A DNA stretch of 64,000 bases from Elysia chlorotica. Lineage: Eukaryota; Mollusca; Gastropoda; Plakobranchidae. Made by a program: the position numbers and the translations under genes. Below, in pieces: positions 61,321 through 64,000 of the stretch; the stretch's first letter is position 1; every line of letters starts with the position of its first letter. The notes below the pieces were generated by a model. It was not told the DNA's origin. It saw only the letters and a program-made list of their open reading frames with translations, and did no database searches. The stretch is taken from NCBI GenBank assembly GCA_003991915.1, contig RQTK01000977.1:36402-100401 (forward strand), read 5' to 3'.

Positions 61321-61412
61321 AAGTACAACGTCCCAATGACTTACGACTCGTCGTAAGAATAGGCGAATAAGAAGCTTTTCGACGAGTCGTAAGCTATCGT
61401 AGCGTTGTACTT
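61321..61412. mobile_element. Palindromic MITE-like element, copy 3 (best preserved)
   Basis: The 92-bp element has termini AAGTACAACG and CGTTGTACTT and a perfect inner 14-bp inverted repeat, CTTACGACTCGTCG (61340-61353) and CGACGAGTCGTAAG (61380-61393). Flanking TTA/TAC suggests a TA target. It has no coding capacity. Confidence 0.8.
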
Positions 61413-63330
61413 ACAACCGATTCTATTTTTAGGGTTTCTTTTTTTAATTTATAAAAGTAAAAATCGTTCAAAATACATGTATTAAGATTGTGTCTTTCAT
61501 ATTTTATTTGAAAGTATGAATGATTCGCTGTGTTTATGATATTGCCAACAATATTGTCTATGATAAAACAATACATGCATATCATGTTGCCATTTTGCAT
61601 GGCAATGTACATAAAATGATATATATCTGATCATTGCTATTTCGTTATTGAACTTGTACATTTTTATTCATGGTTATTATTACTAGAAATACCAAAGGAC
61701 CTGCCTTGAATTTCCTGTTTTATTTTTTTTTTCCTTTTCAAATACAATTATTGAAGCTGGGACCAAAGGAATGGTATTTTAGTCATTCATAATAATTTTT
61801 CTTTTTAGATTGCATTCATCATTATGTTTTCAATGTATCCATATCTTTTGTGTGTCTTATCGGGATATTTTTTTTAATTCTGAGTGATTGGGTGATGGCT
61901 TACCATTATATTTATTAATTCTTACTTTGATGACCAAATACTTTAAAAATAGTTATACATGTATTAAAAATAATTGTACATGTATTAACAACAGGCATAA
62001 TTCTCTTACTACAATGGCGTAATACAATCTTAACAGAATTGTATGTTGAAATTTAGACTACATTGATATAGTTATTGATGTGTGCTCAATACGCCAACCG
62101 TCAAAGTAGCCCTCGGGTAAATTTGCCGTTGACTTATTGTGAACATTAAAAAGGTTCTACATATATATACCCCCAAAATTAGTTAATTTAATTCCATTTT
62201 GTCCCAGAACAAAATACGATTTTTTTAAATAGTTTTATAATACTGTCTACCTTTACAGCGCTAAAATAGACTCTAAAAGACGAAGTTAAGAAAGAAACAT
62301 TATAATAAGCATGTTTACTGAAACCAAAGATAACATTAATGATATAAAAAATAACAGCAACAACAACAACGACAGCAATAAAATTAGTTAATTTATTTAA
62401 ACCGTCTGATGGTTACATTGAAATATCACTCGCCGACGCAAATTGGTCCAAATACAATGTAATCATCTTAAATCTTAAATCTTCTAAAGGTTGATTCTAA
62501 AGTTTACCTAAAAAATCGCAAGCAAAGATTAACCATAAAAAGTCGTCTGAGGATGTTGGCCAAAGATTTAAGCCATCATTAGTTGTTACCCAGTATTACA
62601 GTTTAGGGAGTCAAGAAATATTTTGGACCAAATAATTATGCGTCAAAGAAAAAAACTTACGTCTTTGGATGAATCTCCTGATGTTTTTAATGAATTGACG
62701 TTTGTTAATACATTATTTTATCCGTTTATAATCTTCTTTTTTTTCAGTTTCCTTGTTTGATGAGTGCATAATTATTTTGTGATATTTTACCATTTTACTA
62801 AACATTGATATCATATCAACTAATTGGTTTGCAAATTAAACAATTTTGACTAAATCACGATGATTTCTTTTTGGTCATTTTTTTTTGTCCGTGTTTCTTG
62901 GATGACGACAACTTGCGTCACCATTTTTAAGCCTATTTTTTCAATGTTAATCTTAGAAAATGCTGGATAATATTCATATACAACAAGAAAAAAAAACGAA
63001 AAACAGAGGAACAAAAATTTATTGTAAAATTCCGTTGAGAGTTTACATTTTACACACGGTCGTGGGTTGTGTATGATCTTATTAAGAGATAGGAGACGTT
63101 AAACTTAGGAGGGATAGTCGTTTTATTACATGTATAAGAAAAAATGCATTTTAAACCTCAGTCTTTATAAGATCTAAGACTCACAATAAAGGGGGGAATA
63201 CGCACAACTTAGCAAATGAGGGACACAATTAATCAAACACAACTAGAGGTAGAAAAACACATATAAACCTTTCGCCTTTCTTGGCTTCATCAGACAAGAA
63301 CTCAGAGAGGAAGAGAGAAAAAGAGACAGA
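61413..63330. other. AT-rich non-coding DNA
   Basis: Nothing recognisable. ATACATGTATTAAAAATAAT-type short repeats lie near 61955-61990. Confidence 0.6.
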
Positions 63331-63331
63331 G

Positions 63332-63400
<69 letters not shown>
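63331..63400 (+). repeat. GA microsatellite
   Basis: A GA array followed by CTCACTCACACACA. Confidence 0.95.
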
Positions 63401-63402
<2 letters not shown>

Positions 63403-63887
63403 CACTCACACACAGCGCAGCTATCTCTTCCTATAGAGATGTTGAATCAGCAGTTTCAAAACTAATGAGACTAGAAACTTCCTCATTTGAACAAGTTAAC
63501 CCCTTCAAATTTTCTCATAAAAGAAATTAAAAGAAACCCAGCCATTATTTTTCAAAGCAGGCGCTCACTATCTCTCAACTTTGGTAATTCTTCTACCCGC
63601 ATTAACGATATAATTATACACATTGGTTTTCAAAAACATCTTTTTCTTGTATTAATACCAAGTAATTAAGTTCGAACTATGATATTAAAATTAATTTAAA
63701 ACAATTACATTTCTAACACAATTATAAGAAAAGAAAGAGAAATGTATATTTTTATATTAGGCCTAACGTTTGTTTTGAGCGGTTTTTTTTAACAATAGCG
63801 ACAACTTAACACATTGAACTGCACTAAAAGACACTGTGAAAAAAATATAACTATTGTTAACGAGGGTGCAGTAAAGTTGATTTGGTT

Positions 63888-64000
63888 GCTTAACATGCAC
63901 ATTCAGCACTGTATAGGTTATATTGTGGATGGGTCCCAAGACTGACATCTGATAATTTATGTGCTGTGACACATGAGACAGAGCGGGGAGACCTGGACTC
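63888..64000 (-). mobile_element. SINE cut by the window edge
   Basis: The minus-strand 3' half of the family is present (AATTATCAGATGTCAGTCTT on the minus strand) and runs off the end of the window. Confidence 0.8.

Overview
The window is animal nuclear DNA, most likely from a mollusc or another lophotrochozoan. That placement rests on long AT-rich non-coding stretches, very dense microsatellites, many copies of a tRNA-derived SINE whose 3' end reads like mollusc SINEs, and an intron-split zinc-finger gene. The species cannot be named from this sequence. Three runs of N (14125-15066, 27715-28011, 48262-48533) are assembly gaps, and each sits inside a microsatellite.

Only one protein-coding gene is convincing. 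It is a PRDM1/Blimp-1 orthologue on the + strand, coded in two exons (54241-55008 and 56410-59019) joined in phase 0 across a 1401-bp intron. The second exon carries the diagnostic linker and five consecutive zinc fingers, four C2H2 and a last C2HC, in the order and with the contact residues of vertebrate PRDM1. The visible part codes 1125 residues. The PR (SET-like) domain expected at the N terminus was not found here. A GC-rich, CpG-rich patch at about 44.33-44.77 kb, with GC boxes, an E2F-type site and a good splice donor after 44624, looks like a promoter with a non-coding first exon. A splice acceptor before 54048, an in-frame stop at 54154 and a strong ATG at 54241 fit a transcript that starts translation without the PR domain. 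This would parallel human PRDM1-beta, but it is a hypothesis.

Layout. 1-44 kb: intron or intergenic DNA with CT/GA, ATT, GTT and TATC arrays, SINEs, local tandem duplications and a few complex, microsatellite-poor blocks (about 18.9-20.3, 21.8-22.6, 23.1-24.5 and 29.0-29.5 kb) that could be regulatory. 44.3-44.8 kb: the putative promoter. 44.8-54.0 kb: probable first intron, with an 880-bp segmental duplication, a foldback element around a gap and a palindromic MITE. 54.0-59.6 kb: the gene and its 3' UTR, which holds an antisense SINE. 59.6-64 kb: downstream DNA with further repeats.

The most informative non-genic content is the mobile-element record: a SINE inserted into an older SINE with a 6-bp target duplication, a short palindromic MITE family with three copies, an 83-bp near-perfect palindrome, and three further dispersed families that I could not name. 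Coordinates of repeats and UTRs are approximate to a few bases. All identity statements come from reading the sequence by eye.
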